The notes under the pieces were generated by a model that saw only the letters and a list, made by a program, of their open reading frames with translations, was not told the origin of the DNA and made no database searches. A program made the position numbers and the translations under genes. Below are positions 33,247 to 41,865 of a stretch of DNA of 45,423 nt, piece by piece (the stretch's first letter is position 1; each line of letters opens with the position of its first letter). Source of the stretch: Zunongwangia mangrovi (GTDB lineage: Bacteria > Bacteroidota > Bacteroidia > Flavobacteriales > Flavobacteriaceae); NCBI RefSeq assembly GCF_900112105.1, contig NZ_FOKV01000013.1:1-45423 (forward strand), in the 5' to 3' direction.

Positions 33247-34971
33247 CTAATTAGGCACAGCATTATTTCCAGAAGTAGCATATAAACCTATCATGCTACC
33301 GGTAAAACCTCCCGCAACATCAGTAGATAAAATATCGCCAGAAACTGTTCCGCCAAGATTGGTAAAATCTTCTCCCTCTTTTGCAAAACTGAATTTATAT
33401 TGATCACCATCTGCTTCTACTTTTAATTGCAGATCACCTTTGTAATCTATTTTCTTACTGGCCACAATGGTCTTTTTTGAATCCTCTGTACGTTGTAACA
33501 ATAAATAGTAATCTTTATCTTTTTTGGTTACTCCAAAAACATAATTGAAGTTTTCATTCTGTAAACAAACGATACCGGCAAGATCTTTTTCAGATTTTGG
33601 GGTATAGTCCATCGCTGCTGAAAAAGAAAAATTATTATGCTGCTGGCGATAGAACAAAGTCGAAGTTGGCGCCAGTTCGTTAATATTGGTTTCAAGCGGA
33701 TTAAGTTTTAATCCGTTTTTATCTTTTTCGATAAAATTCTCACGAGGCGCTCTAAGGCTTATCCAACGATAATCTAAAGTATCTGCAGTAAAATCTTCTT
33801 CGTAAGTGAAATTTCCGTTAGGAAAAAAGCCTTCTTCAGTGGTTTTATTCTCTACACCTTCTGGCATTTTAAGTTTTGGTTCTAAAGGTACTAATCCGTT
33901 TTCAAAAACAGGAAATTCTCCAGACCAGTCTACCGGTAAAATAAAAGTTTCTCTACCTGTATTCACTCGATTTTCTTCATTGGGTCTCACCGCAAGAAAA
34001 ACTCCGTAATACTTATCATCTGGACCTTTAACCAAATCTGCATGCCCGGCCCAATCTACTTTATTTTCGCGATTTGTATTTAGATGACGTTGTGATAAAA
34101 TTGGGTTATTTCCAGAAGGAATAAATGGTCCTTTTGGCGAATCACTTTTAAAGATTACTTCACTATGCCATCCACCTGTACCACCCTCAGCACACATTAG
34201 ATAATAACTTCCGTCTTTTTTATACATGTGAGGTGCCTCGATCCAAATAGGTTGTTTCGCCAGGTCTACACCACCGTTTACGATCACTTTATCTGTACCA
34301 GGAATTACCTGATCTTTCTCTGTATCATATTCCCAAACTTTAATTACTCGATGTCCCTGGTAAAGTGCTTCTTCTGGCGCATCGTTATGTACCACATAAG
34401 CCGATCCATCATCATCAAAAAAAATCGAAGGATCGATGCCTTCAAAATCTAATTTTATAGGATCGCTCCATCCCTTCATAGGATCTTTTGTTTTCACTAC
34501 GATATTCCCCATACCGGCAGTAATTGCCGTTGTGATCATGTAAAACGTATCGTTGTTTGGGTTATAGGTTATTCCGGGCGCATACACACCTCTACTTATC
34601 CCGGCATTGGTTACGTCTAACTGAGACGTTCTTTCTAGCACATGCCCAATTTGCTTCCAGTTTACTAAATCTTTTGAATGAAAAATAGGCACCCCAGGAA
34701 ACATCGCAAAGGATGAGCAAACCATATAATAATCATCTCCCTTTCTGGTGATTGCAGGATCTGGGTATGTTCCCTGTAAAATAGGATTGTAAAACTCTCC
34801 TTCTTTTAAAGGATTTTCTTTGTAAACATCGTCATTACCCTTATAAACCACTTTAGAGAATACCGGCTCATTTTTTTTGGGTTTAGTTTCGTCGTTTTCA
34901 CCATTATTTTTTCCTAAAAAGGAAAATAACGCAAGGAATAATGGCAGAATAAATAATATCTTTCTGTTCAT
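33247..34971 (-). CDS. GH43 glycosidase (beta-xylosidase / arabinofuranosidase type)
   Basis: The 574-residue protein has a hydrophobic signal segment, a five-bladed GH43 catalytic domain (about 55-375) and a C-terminal concanavalin-like domain (about 390-570). Catalytic residues are visible as Asp in TYPDPAI, the pKa-tuning Asp in GIDPSIFFDDDG and the acid Glu in WIEAPHMYKKDG. The C-terminal beta-sandwich is typical of xylan-active GH43 enzymes. It probably removes xylose or arabinose from xylo-oligosaccharides in the periplasm or at the outer membrane. Exact linkage cannot be decided from sequence. It follows the SGNH esterase gene by 53 bases and ends at its own terminator. Confidence 0.88.
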   Translation of the reverse strand: MNRKILFILPLFLALFSFLGKNNGENDETKPKKNEPVFSKVVYKGNDDVYKENPLKEGEFYNPILQGTYPDPAITRKGDDYYMVCSSFAMFPGVPIFHSKDLVNWKQIGHVLERTSQLDVTNAGISRGVYAPGITYNPNNDTFYMITTAITAGMGNIVVKTKDPMKGWSDPIKLDFEGIDPSIFFDDDGSAYVVHNDAPEEALYQGHRVIKVWEYDTEKDQVIPGTDKVIVNGGVDLAKQPIWIEAPHMYKKDGSYYLMCAEGGTGGWHSEVIFKSDSPKGPFIPSGNNPILSQRHLNTNRENKVDWAGHADLVKGPDDKYYGVFLAVRPNEENRVNTGRETFILPVDWSGEFPVFENGLVPLEPKLKMPEGVENKTTEEGFFPNGNFTYEEDFTADTLDYRWISLRAPRENFIEKDKNGLKLNPLETNINELAPTSTLFYRQQHNNFSFSAAMDYTPKSEKDLAGIVCLQNENFNYVFGVTKKDKDYYLLLQRTEDSKKTIVASKKIDYKGDLQLKVEADGDQYKFSFAKEGEDFTNLGGTVSGDILSTDVAGGFTGSMIGLYATSGNNAVPN

Positions 34972-35024
34972 TGTTAGGCTTATTAATTATATAATCTGAT
35001 TTTGTTTAGTTTTCGAATTAATTT

Positions 35025-36293
35025 TTATTTCGTGAAAAGTGAAAGATCAATAGATTCGCCCATCACTTTGTAGCCTTTTTCGTTAGGATGTAAATAATCA
35101 CCAGATTGCAGGTCTGGATGAATTACATTTGGCTCATCAGGATTTTCAAGGAATTTCGAGAAGTCGATCACCGCATCGAATGCGCCACTATTTCTTATCC
35201 AATCGTTCACCCTTTGGCGCGCTTCTTCTCTATAATCTTTATAATAAAATGACTTTTCAATAGGTGTGATCGTACCTCCATACACCTTTATATCTTTAGT
35301 GTGTGCTTTATCGATCATAGTTTTATAGGCTTCGATCAAGCCATTAGCCACATTAAATGCTGCTGTGCTATCTGGCGTCCCACCAAGATCATTCACGCCT
35401 TCCATAATAATTAGATACTTTACTCCACTTTGGCTTAAAATATCACGATCAAAACGATTTAATCCTGTTGGTCCTAAACCACCTCTTAACACAGCATTTC
35501 CACCGATTCCCATGTTTAGCACTCCCACGTTTTTTGTTTCTGAATGCTGAAGTAAACTCTCGGCTAAAATATCTGGCCAGCGATTTTGCTTATTGGTTCC
35601 AGAGCCACGCCCATCTGTGATAGAGTTTCCAAGAATCGCAATTGCCGAAGCATTCTCGCCTGCCATTACTTCAAGGGTATTTATTGCATACCAATGATCT
35701 GTGGTTACAGCATTTGTAAAATCTTCTTCTGCAATTTCCTGATTTCCTTCTACTAAATACGAAGTGGTTCTGGAACCAGGGTGCCCGGTAATTTTTTCGG
35801 CTGTTTCACCAAATTTAATGGTGATCGCCAACTTTGTCCTAGGATCAAATTCGAAAGTTAAAGCGTCTGAAAACACCGCTTCACCTGCCGGCATGGTAAC
35901 TCCTTCCTCTCCATCGAATTTCAAAGTTTTCTTTGTAGAAATATCAATCGAAGGTTGCTCTGTGACTATTGCGATTTCTACAGCTTTCATTTCTACAGGG
36001 CGATCGCTAAACTCGTTAGAGAATTTTAGTCGGATGCTTTTTCCTCCTAAAGACGGACTAATAATTTGCCGCAATGTATTTCCTGTTAAACCCGGTGATG
36101 GAGGTACATTTCTTGGTTCAACTAGTTGCGGAGCTGTACTCCAACTCCCCACCCATTTTTGTTGATTTTCGTTATTTTTTAAAGTAGAATTAGAAGAGCC
36201 GCAGGATGCCATCAATATTAAAAATGATGCTATGATCAAGCCGATTCCAGTTCTAAATTTTAATGTTCGTAACATTCTAAATCTCTTTTTCAA
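35025..36293 (-). CDS. SGNH/GDSL-family esterase lipoprotein
   Basis: The 422-residue protein has a signal ending in the lipobox LMASC, an N-terminal beta-rich domain (about 45-215) and an SGNH hydrolase domain. The four blocks are present: GNSITDGRGS (nucleophile Ser), GIGGN, GVNDLGG and DYLHPNEKGY (catalytic Asp and His). Family members deacetylate sugars or cleave lipid esters. In this setting, between a mutarotase and GH43 and beside CE15, deacetylation of xylan or its oligosaccharides is the best inference. The gap to the mutarotase gene is 10 bases, so they share a transcript. The Met at residue 7 is an alternative start. Confidence 0.82.
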   Translation of the reverse strand: MKKRFRMLRTLKFRTGIGLIIASFLILMASCGSSNSTLKNNENQQKWVGSWSTAPQLVEPRNVPPSPGLTGNTLRQIISPSLGGKSIRLKFSNEFSDRPVEMKAVEIAIVTEQPSIDISTKKTLKFDGEEGVTMPAGEAVFSDALTFEFDPRTKLAITIKFGETAEKITGHPGSRTTSYLVEGNQEIAEEDFTNAVTTDHWYAINTLEVMAGENASAIAILGNSITDGRGSGTNKQNRWPDILAESLLQHSETKNVGVLNMGIGGNAVLRGGLGPTGLNRFDRDILSQSGVKYLIIMEGVNDLGGTPDSTAAFNVANGLIEAYKTMIDKAHTKDIKVYGGTITPIEKSFYYKDYREEARQRVNDWIRNSGAFDAVIDFSKFLENPDEPNVIHPDLQSGDYLHPNEKGYKVMGESIDLSLFTK

Positions 36294-36303
36294 TTTGAAA
36301 TTG

Positions 36304-37350
36304 TTATATCTTATTATTCTCTTCAGTTTTTACTGAAAATTTATAAATCGTTTCTGAACAAAACTCCTCTCCGGCCTGTAAAATCACTGAAGGAAAATCG
36401 GGTTGATTCGGGGAATCTGGGAAATGCTGTGTCTCAAAACAAAAACCAGAACGCTTTTCGTAATTTCCTGTTTGATTCGGGATTTTAAGACTTCCATCTA
36501 AAGAATTTCCGGTATAGAATTGCATTCCTGGCTCTGTGGTAAAAACTTCTAGAAGACGACCACTTTCAGGATCGTAAGCGCTTGCCGCAAAACTTAAATC
36601 TTTATTATTTTCTTTATTCAGAATAAAACAATGATCGTAACCACCGGCAGTTTCTAATTGTTGGTCATTTTGGTTGATTTCAATTCCAATTTTTTTCGGC
36701 TTTATAAAATCAAAAACATCATTTTCGACAGCTCGAAATTCCCCGGTTGGAATAGTTCCTGATATTGGTAAAAATGAGTCGGCATTTATTAAAACCTCGT
36801 GATCCTCGATGTTTTCATTAAAATCTGCCTTAAGATTAAAATAAGAATGTTGCGTAAGATTAATAATCGTTTCCATATCAGAAATAGCACGATAAGAAAT
36901 CTTTAATTCATTGGCATCGGTGAGTTCGTAATAAACTTTCACTTTTAGATTTCCCGGAAATCCCATTTCTAAATGCGGACTATCATAACTCAAAACTACT
37001 TTAGATTCGCTTAGATGTTCTACTTCCCAAAAAACGGCATCAAAACCTCCAATACCGCCATGCAGGCAATTTTCACCTTCATTTTTATTGACCTCGAAAG
37101 TCTCTCCATTCAACCTAAAACTGGCATTTGCAATTCGGTTAGCGTATCTTCCAATTAAAGCCCCGATAAATGGATTTGGCTTTAAGTAATCTTCTTCACT
37201 AAGGTTTAGAACCACATTCCCAAACTTGCCATTTCTATCCGTAACTTCAAGATTAGTAATTCGGCCGCCATAATTAATAAGACTCAGCTTAGATCCGCCC
37301 GAATTTTCAAGGAAATAGGTTTCTATTTTTTGTTCAGTTTCAATACTCAT
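36304..37350 (-). CDS. galM: Aldose 1-epimerase (mutarotase)
   Basis: GalM interconverts the alpha and beta anomers of aldoses such as xylose, arabinose and galactose. The 348 residues contain GALIGRYANRIANA, NCLHGGIGGFD, NLTQHSYFNL with a catalytic His, and FCFETQHFPDSPNQP with the catalytic Glu, all standard. It has no signal peptide and is predicted cytoplasmic. It speeds entry of anomers released by retaining or inverting glycosidases into isomerase pathways. A large stem-loop (37361-37419) lies just before its start, and the SGNH esterase gene follows 10 bases after its stop. Confidence 0.94.
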   Translation of the reverse strand: MSIETEQKIETYFLENSGGSKLSLINYGGRITNLEVTDRNGKFGNVVLNLSEEDYLKPNPFIGALIGRYANRIANASFRLNGETFEVNKNEGENCLHGGIGGFDAVFWEVEHLSESKVVLSYDSPHLEMGFPGNLKVKVYYELTDANELKISYRAISDMETIINLTQHSYFNLKADFNENIEDHEVLINADSFLPISGTIPTGEFRAVENDVFDFIKPKKIGIEINQNDQQLETAGGYDHCFILNKENNKDLSFAASAYDPESGRLLEVFTTEPGMQFYTGNSLDGSLKIPNQTGNYEKRSGFCFETQHFPDSPNQPDFPSVILQAGEEFCSETIYKFSVKTEENNKI

Positions 37351-37360
37351 TTTTGTGTTT

Positions 37361-37419
37361 TTGATTGATCATCTCTGGCTGGGTGTAGGGTTAAACTCAA
37401 CCAGAGATTTATTAATCAA
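37361..37419 (-). other. Large stem-loop upstream of galM
   Basis: TTGATT (37361-37366) pairs with AATCAA (37414-37419), and ATCTCTGG (37371-37378) pairs with CCAGAGAT (37401-37408), with a small internal loop between. No T run follows on the minus strand, so it is not a plain terminator. It may stabilise or process the operon transcript between the acetylesterase gene and galM. Confidence 0.55.
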
Positions 37420-37434
37420 CCGCAAAATTCATAG

Positions 37435-39354
37435 TTATTCTTGTTTCCAGTCATCAGTTCTAAAGGGCGATGCCGGCAAATCTTCTTCGTTATATAAATT
37501 CGCGTTTTGGGGATTATCTGCCCAAGCGTAGCGCACTGCTACGGGATACTCTACTTTTGGGCTATAGACGATCACTTTATCTCCTTCGATCTTAGCTTTT
37601 GCCCAAACAAATTTTTTATCGCTCCCGGCAATTGCAAAACCTTTTAATTCTTCAGCATTCTTAGTTTTTAAACCGCTGCCTACATGATCAAAATTCAATA
37701 TGATCGAATCTTCTTTAATTTCTGAAGAAGTATACATTGGCCCGGAAGCAACTACTGAAGTTTCGCCATAAGCCACTTTTTTTGCTGAAGTTGCCAGGCG
37801 ATCGCCCACCGTTTTTTTATCTAAAGGATGAATATCGTTCCACTCGCCTACATCGATGATCACTGCCATGCCGGTTTTCGATATTTTTAAGGCATCTTTT
37901 TGCGCTTCTCTAAGTCGAGCCCAATTAGAATCTGTTGGATATTCCCGCCTTTCCATAAAATTAGCCAGCTGCACAAAAAGAAACGGAAAATCTGACGAAT
38001 CTTGACGCCAGTTTTCTCTCCAGCTCTCGATCATAGTTGGAAATAACTCGTTGTATTTTTTAGGCTCGCCTGTATTCGATTCTCCCTGATACCAAATAGC
38101 ACCTTTAATGTTGTAATCCAGCAAAGGATGTATCATTGCGTTATAAAGTCCGGTTGGTTTCCAGCGGTAAAAAGTTTGTGATTGCAAAGCCTTTGCTGCC
38201 TTACCCACTTTATATTTCCAGGTTCCTGCAAGATGATCGATGCTATCACTTTCAAAAATGATCTGGTAATCTTTATCTTTTACAAATCCCGCACTACCTC
38301 TTTCACTAATAAGTTTTACGGCAATTGTATTTTCTCCAGCTTTTAAAAGATTGGACGGAATTACATATCTTCTTGGCGGATATTGATAAGTGGTATTCCC
38401 TACAAAAGTTCCGTTTACAAAAACCGAATCTGCATCGACCATTCTACCCATTAAAAGTGAAGCCGATTTTCCCGAAAATTGACTTTTAACCTCAAATTTC
38501 TTTCTAAACCAGATCACTCCGTTTACCTGCTCCTTTAACAATGCAGGCATTTCGATACTTTTCCAATCGCTATCGTCGATATTCGATGTTTTCCAGACAT
38601 TTTTTACACCAAGATCTTCATCATTTACTGTGGTGTACCAGTGATTAATTCGGTTTTGATCTAGTTGTTCTAAACTATCGATCGTGCCTTCAGGCTTTAG
38701 TCTTTTTACTTCAGCAATAGCTTCAGGAAAATTTTTAAGCGCTTTTTCACTCATCCAGGCTTCAACAGGAGAACCTCCAAGACTCGCATCGATCAAACCT
38801 ATTGGAATTTGATAGTTTTCGTAAAGATTTTTAGCAAAAAAATACGGTACAGCTGCAAAATTACCAATAGTATTTGGATGAACTGAAACCCATTTTCCAT
38901 GAGAAAGATCATCTAACTTTTCAGAAATATTGTACTCTTTTGGCACCTGAAAATATCGAATTTCAGGATTATTGGCTGTCTTTATTTCTTCTGGATATTT
39001 CGGCGCTACACGAGACATGGGAAGTTCCATATTCGACTGGCCAGAACATAGCCAAACATCACCTACATAAAGAGAATCCAACTGGATATTATTTTCTCCT
39101 GAAATTTCCATTTGATAAGGACCTCCAACCGAAGGATCTTCAATAAAAATTTCCCATTTGCTACCTTTCGCATTGGTTTTGTAGGTTTTTTGCTGAAATT
39201 TTATTTCAACCGCTTCTCCTTCTGAAGCCCATCCCCAAATACGTACATTACTATTACGCTGTAAAACCATCCCGTCACTCACCAATTTTGGTAAACGAAC
39301 CTGGGCTAACAGCGTATTAGTAAATAAAAAAAGTAACAGATAAAAAAAACGCAT
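37435..39354 (-). CDS. Sialate-O-acetylesterase-type carbohydrate esterase
   Basis: This 639-residue exported protein (signal ending TLLAQ) has the SASA-type SGNH fold. The nucleophile block is CSGQSNMELPM near residue 100, then SLGGSPVEAWM, GAIWYQGESNTGEP, and the Asp-x-x-His pair in NDIHPLDK. A jelly-roll sugar-binding domain is inserted at about 240-370 (DSDWKSIEMPALL... VIWFRKKFEV). Homologues in xylan loci deacetylate xylan and xylo-oligosaccharides; true sialate esterase activity is less likely because no sialic acid genes are nearby. It follows the GH43 gene at 39358 by 3 bases, so the two are co-transcribed. Confidence 0.87.
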   Translation of the reverse strand: MRFFYLLLFLFTNTLLAQVRLPKLVSDGMVLQRNSNVRIWGWASEGEAVEIKFQQKTYKTNAKGSKWEIFIEDPSVGGPYQMEISGENNIQLDSLYVGDVWLCSGQSNMELPMSRVAPKYPEEIKTANNPEIRYFQVPKEYNISEKLDDLSHGKWVSVHPNTIGNFAAVPYFFAKNLYENYQIPIGLIDASLGGSPVEAWMSEKALKNFPEAIAEVKRLKPEGTIDSLEQLDQNRINHWYTTVNDEDLGVKNVWKTSNIDDSDWKSIEMPALLKEQVNGVIWFRKKFEVKSQFSGKSASLLMGRMVDADSVFVNGTFVGNTTYQYPPRRYVIPSNLLKAGENTIAVKLISERGSAGFVKDKDYQIIFESDSIDHLAGTWKYKVGKAAKALQSQTFYRWKPTGLYNAMIHPLLDYNIKGAIWYQGESNTGEPKKYNELFPTMIESWRENWRQDSSDFPFLFVQLANFMERREYPTDSNWARLREAQKDALKISKTGMAVIIDVGEWNDIHPLDKKTVGDRLATSAKKVAYGETSVVASGPMYTSSEIKEDSIILNFDHVGSGLKTKNAEELKGFAIAGSDKKFVWAKAKIEGDKVIVYSPKVEYPVAVRYAWADNPQNANLYNEEDLPASPFRTDDWKQE

Positions 39355-39357
39355 TGC

Positions 39358-40470
39358 TTAGTTTATTGAATCCTGAACAGCAGCATTTATGGTTTGTATC
39401 GAGCCATCTTCATTAAAAGTAAGCTCGGTCATTTTTACACTTCTTAAATAAGTTTTTCCTTCTGAAAGTGAACTATCGTGGAAAAACAGGTACCATTTTC
39501 CTTTAAACTGAACAATAGAATGGTGATTAGTCCAACCTAATACCGGTTCTAAGATCACACCCTGATAAGTAAAAGGTCCATAAGGATTATCTGAAGTAGC
39601 GTAAACAATTTTATGTGTATCTCCTGTTGAATACGACAGGTAATACGTATCATCGATCTTATGTACCCAGGCAGCTTCAAAGAATCTACGATCGTTATCA
39701 CCGGTAAGAAGGTTATTCCCCTCTTTATCCAATAGTTGAATTCTCCTAGGCTCTTCACTAAAAGAGACCATATTTTTATCCAATTTCGCAATTCTTGGCT
39801 CTATTGCTTTTACACTATCTGCCGGGTATACATCTTCATCTGCAAAACTTCCGGTTTCCCATCGTTGTAACTGTCCACCCCAAATTCCGCCGAAATACAT
39901 ATAATATTCACCATCGGTGTCTTCGAAAACCGCAGGATCTATACTGTAAGAATTTTCAATATAATCTGGCATTGGCGTAAATGGCCCTTCTGGAGTATCT
40001 GCAACGGCCACACCAATTCTAAAAATATCGTTTTCGTCTTTTGCCGGAAAATACAGGTAATATTTACCGTCTTTCTCTGCAGCATCTGGCGCCCACATTT
40101 GGCGTGCCGCCCATTCTACATCATCTACATCTAAAACAACGCCATGATCTGTAACTTCTCCACCTGCACTATCCATAGAATAGACGTGATAATCCCTCAT
40201 ATTAAAGTGATTCCCAAGATCATCTTCAGGAACACCAGAATCAAAATCATGACTTGGATAAATGTATATTTTGTTATTAAATACGTGAGCTGAAGGATCT
40301 GCCGTAAAATCTTTGGTCACTAAAGGCTCAGTTTCTACTTTTCTAACATCGTTTTGAGCGGTTTCAGAAACATCAGACTTTTCTTCTGTTTTATCTTTTT
40401 CGGCTTCGTTTTTACAAGACATTAAGATCAAGCCTATTAGCATTACAGAACACAAAGAGCGCTTATTCAT
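39358..40470 (-). CDS. GH43 glycosidase lipoprotein
   Basis: The 370-residue precursor has a signal ending in the lipobox LMSC (Cys19), then a linker rich in Glu and Lys, and a single GH43 catalytic domain from about residue 55. The catalytic base is Asp in TADPSAHVF, the pKa-modulating Asp lies in YSIDPAVFEDTDG, and the acid Glu in FFEAAWVHKIDD. MWAPDAAEKDGKYYLYFPA is typical of single-domain beta-xylosidase/arabinofuranosidase members. It has no accessory beta-sandwich domain, unlike the GH43 at 33247, so the two probably differ in substrate. It is the first gene of the xylan operon, divergent from the LacI-family regulator. Confidence 0.88.
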   Translation of the reverse strand: MNKRSLCSVMLIGLILMSCKNEAEKDKTEEKSDVSETAQNDVRKVETEPLVTKDFTADPSAHVFNNKIYIYPSHDFDSGVPEDDLGNHFNMRDYHVYSMDSAGGEVTDHGVVLDVDDVEWAARQMWAPDAAEKDGKYYLYFPAKDENDIFRIGVAVADTPEGPFTPMPDYIENSYSIDPAVFEDTDGEYYMYFGGIWGGQLQRWETGSFADEDVYPADSVKAIEPRIAKLDKNMVSFSEEPRRIQLLDKEGNNLLTGDNDRRFFEAAWVHKIDDTYYLSYSTGDTHKIVYATSDNPYGPFTYQGVILEPVLGWTNHHSIVQFKGKWYLFFHDSSLSEGKTYLRSVKMTELTFNEDGSIQTINAAVQDSIN

Positions 40471-40616
40471 TTTTGATTAAAGTTTTATATTATGAGGATA
40501 AATATAGGAAAAATTACTCAATCGTATTCGTAAAATTATAAACACTTTTTATACTGTTAATCAGTTATTTAATATATTTTATACTATTTAATGTGAGCTA
40601 TAAACTAAAAATAAAG

Positions 40617-40667
40617 GCAATCGGTTGCGTAAAATATAGAAAAGGTTAAATTTGTTAAACCGTTTGA
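40617..40667. promoter_or_regulatory. Two LacI-type palindromes between GH43 and lacI-family gene
   Basis: GCAATCGGTTGC (40617-40628) and TTAAACCGTTTGA (40655-40667) are inverted repeats with the central CG or CCG usual for LacI-family operators. They lie in the 307-base divergent region 40471-40777, 111-150 bases before the regulator. They would allow it to control both itself and the xylan operon. The remainder of the gap is AT-rich with nothing else I can name. Confidence 0.5.
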
Positions 40668-40777
40668 GCCTAACTGAAGCAAAATTTGTATTTTGCTCGA
40701 ATTCACAAGATTTCTATTAGAAATATATGAGGACGCAGAATATTTTCTGATTGATAAGCTGAAAGAACCAAAAAAGG

Positions 40778-41815
40778 ATGAGCAAAAAGAAAAATAAGGT
40801 TGTTACTATTTACGACATTGCCAATGAGTTGAATTATTCTCCCAGCACTATTTCCAGAGCACTTAAAAATCACAAGAGTATTGGAAAGGATACCACAAAA
40901 CAAATCCAGGAAACTGCGAAAAAACTGGGATACAGGCCAAATTCTCTAGCGGCTAGTCTTAGAAATAACAGAAGTAACAATATAGGAATTCTTATTGCCA
41001 GAATTAACAGGCCTTTCATTTCTTCTCTTATTAGCGGTGTAGAAAATTCGGCCAGAGCTGCCGGATACAACGTTCTTATTTCTCAATCTGACGATAATTA
41101 CAAGAATGAAGTTGCCAATGCAAAGGCACTTTACGATAGTCGCGTTTGTGGTATTGTAGCTTCACTAAGTATGGAAACTAAAAATGCCGATCATTTTAAG
41201 CAATTCTTAGAGCAGGATATTCCTGTGGTTTTTGTAGACCGTGTACCTTCAGATCTTAATAGTTACCGAGTGATCATCGACAATTATTCAGCAGGTTATA
41301 AGGCTACCGAGCATTTAATTCAGCAAGGATGTACACGAATAGCGCATTTTGCGGGAGCACAACATCTTAATATTTATAAACTTCGGAAAAATGGTTATAT
41401 CGATGCGTTAAAAGCACATGGTATAACTCCAGATAAAGAGCTACTGATTTATATGAATACCATGAGTTTTGAAGAAGGCCAGGAAGCAACTTCAAAATTA
41501 CTAAATATGAAAAATCCTCCCGATGCGATCTTCTCTTCGAATGATACCGCGGCCGTGAGTGCGATCATGCAGGCTAAAAAACAGGGAGTGAAAATTCCGG
41601 AAGAACTTGCCGTAATTGGTTTTAATGACGATCCTATAGCTTCGATCGTAGAGCCAGCACTTTCTTCGATCTCACATCCCGCAATGAAAATGGGCGAGCT
41701 TTCTACCAAAAGAATTCTGGAACATGCCGATAAAAAGATCGAGCAAGGCGTTTCAGAAATCACTGTTTTAGACACCGAAGTTATAGTAAGAGCCTCCAGT
41801 TTACGAAAAAAATAA
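40778..41815 (+). CDS. LacI-family transcriptional regulator
   Basis: The 345 residues have an N-terminal LacI helix-turn-helix (VTIYDIANELNYSPSTISRALKN split across about 9-31) with the hinge helix RPNSLAASLRNN, then a periplasmic-binding-protein-like sensor domain (NNIGILIARINRPF to the end) with PDAIFSSNDTAAVSAIMQ and ELAVIGFNDDPIASIVEPALSSI. The effector is unknown; a pentose, an oligosaccharide or a uronate product would fit. It is the only plus-strand gene right of moeA and stands divergent from the xylan operon, with CG-centred palindromes between. It converges with the TRAP operon, with no obvious terminator in the 50-base gap. Confidence 0.92.
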   Translation: MSKKKNKVVTIYDIANELNYSPSTISRALKNHKSIGKDTTKQIQETAKKLGYRPNSLAASLRNNRSNNIGILIARINRPFISSLISGVENSARAAGYNVLISQSDDNYKNEVANAKALYDSRVCGIVASLSMETKNADHFKQFLEQDIPVVFVDRVPSDLNSYRVIIDNYSAGYKATEHLIQQGCTRIAHFAGAQHLNIYKLRKNGYIDALKAHGITPDKELLIYMNTMSFEEGQEATSKLLNMKNPPDAIFSSNDTAAVSAIMQAKKQGVKIPEELAVIGFNDDPIASIVEPALSSISHPAMKMGELSTKRILEHADKKIEQGVSEITVLDTEVIVRASSLRKK

Positions 41816-41865
41816 ATTTAGATTTTAGAAAATAGCTGCTGAAAGCATCCAATTTGGATCGCTAT

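Noticed and set aside
34984-35003. Partial resemblance of the DNA before the GH43 gene (33247-34971) to the xylB/porter promoter
   Set aside because: Only an AAATYAGATTATA stretch is shared; the TATACTTG box and the downstream operator half are missing.
41816-41865. Possible terminator between the LacI-family gene and dctM
   Set aside because: ATAGC/GCTAT and ATCCA/TGGAT arms can pair, but there is no T run and the fold is weak.
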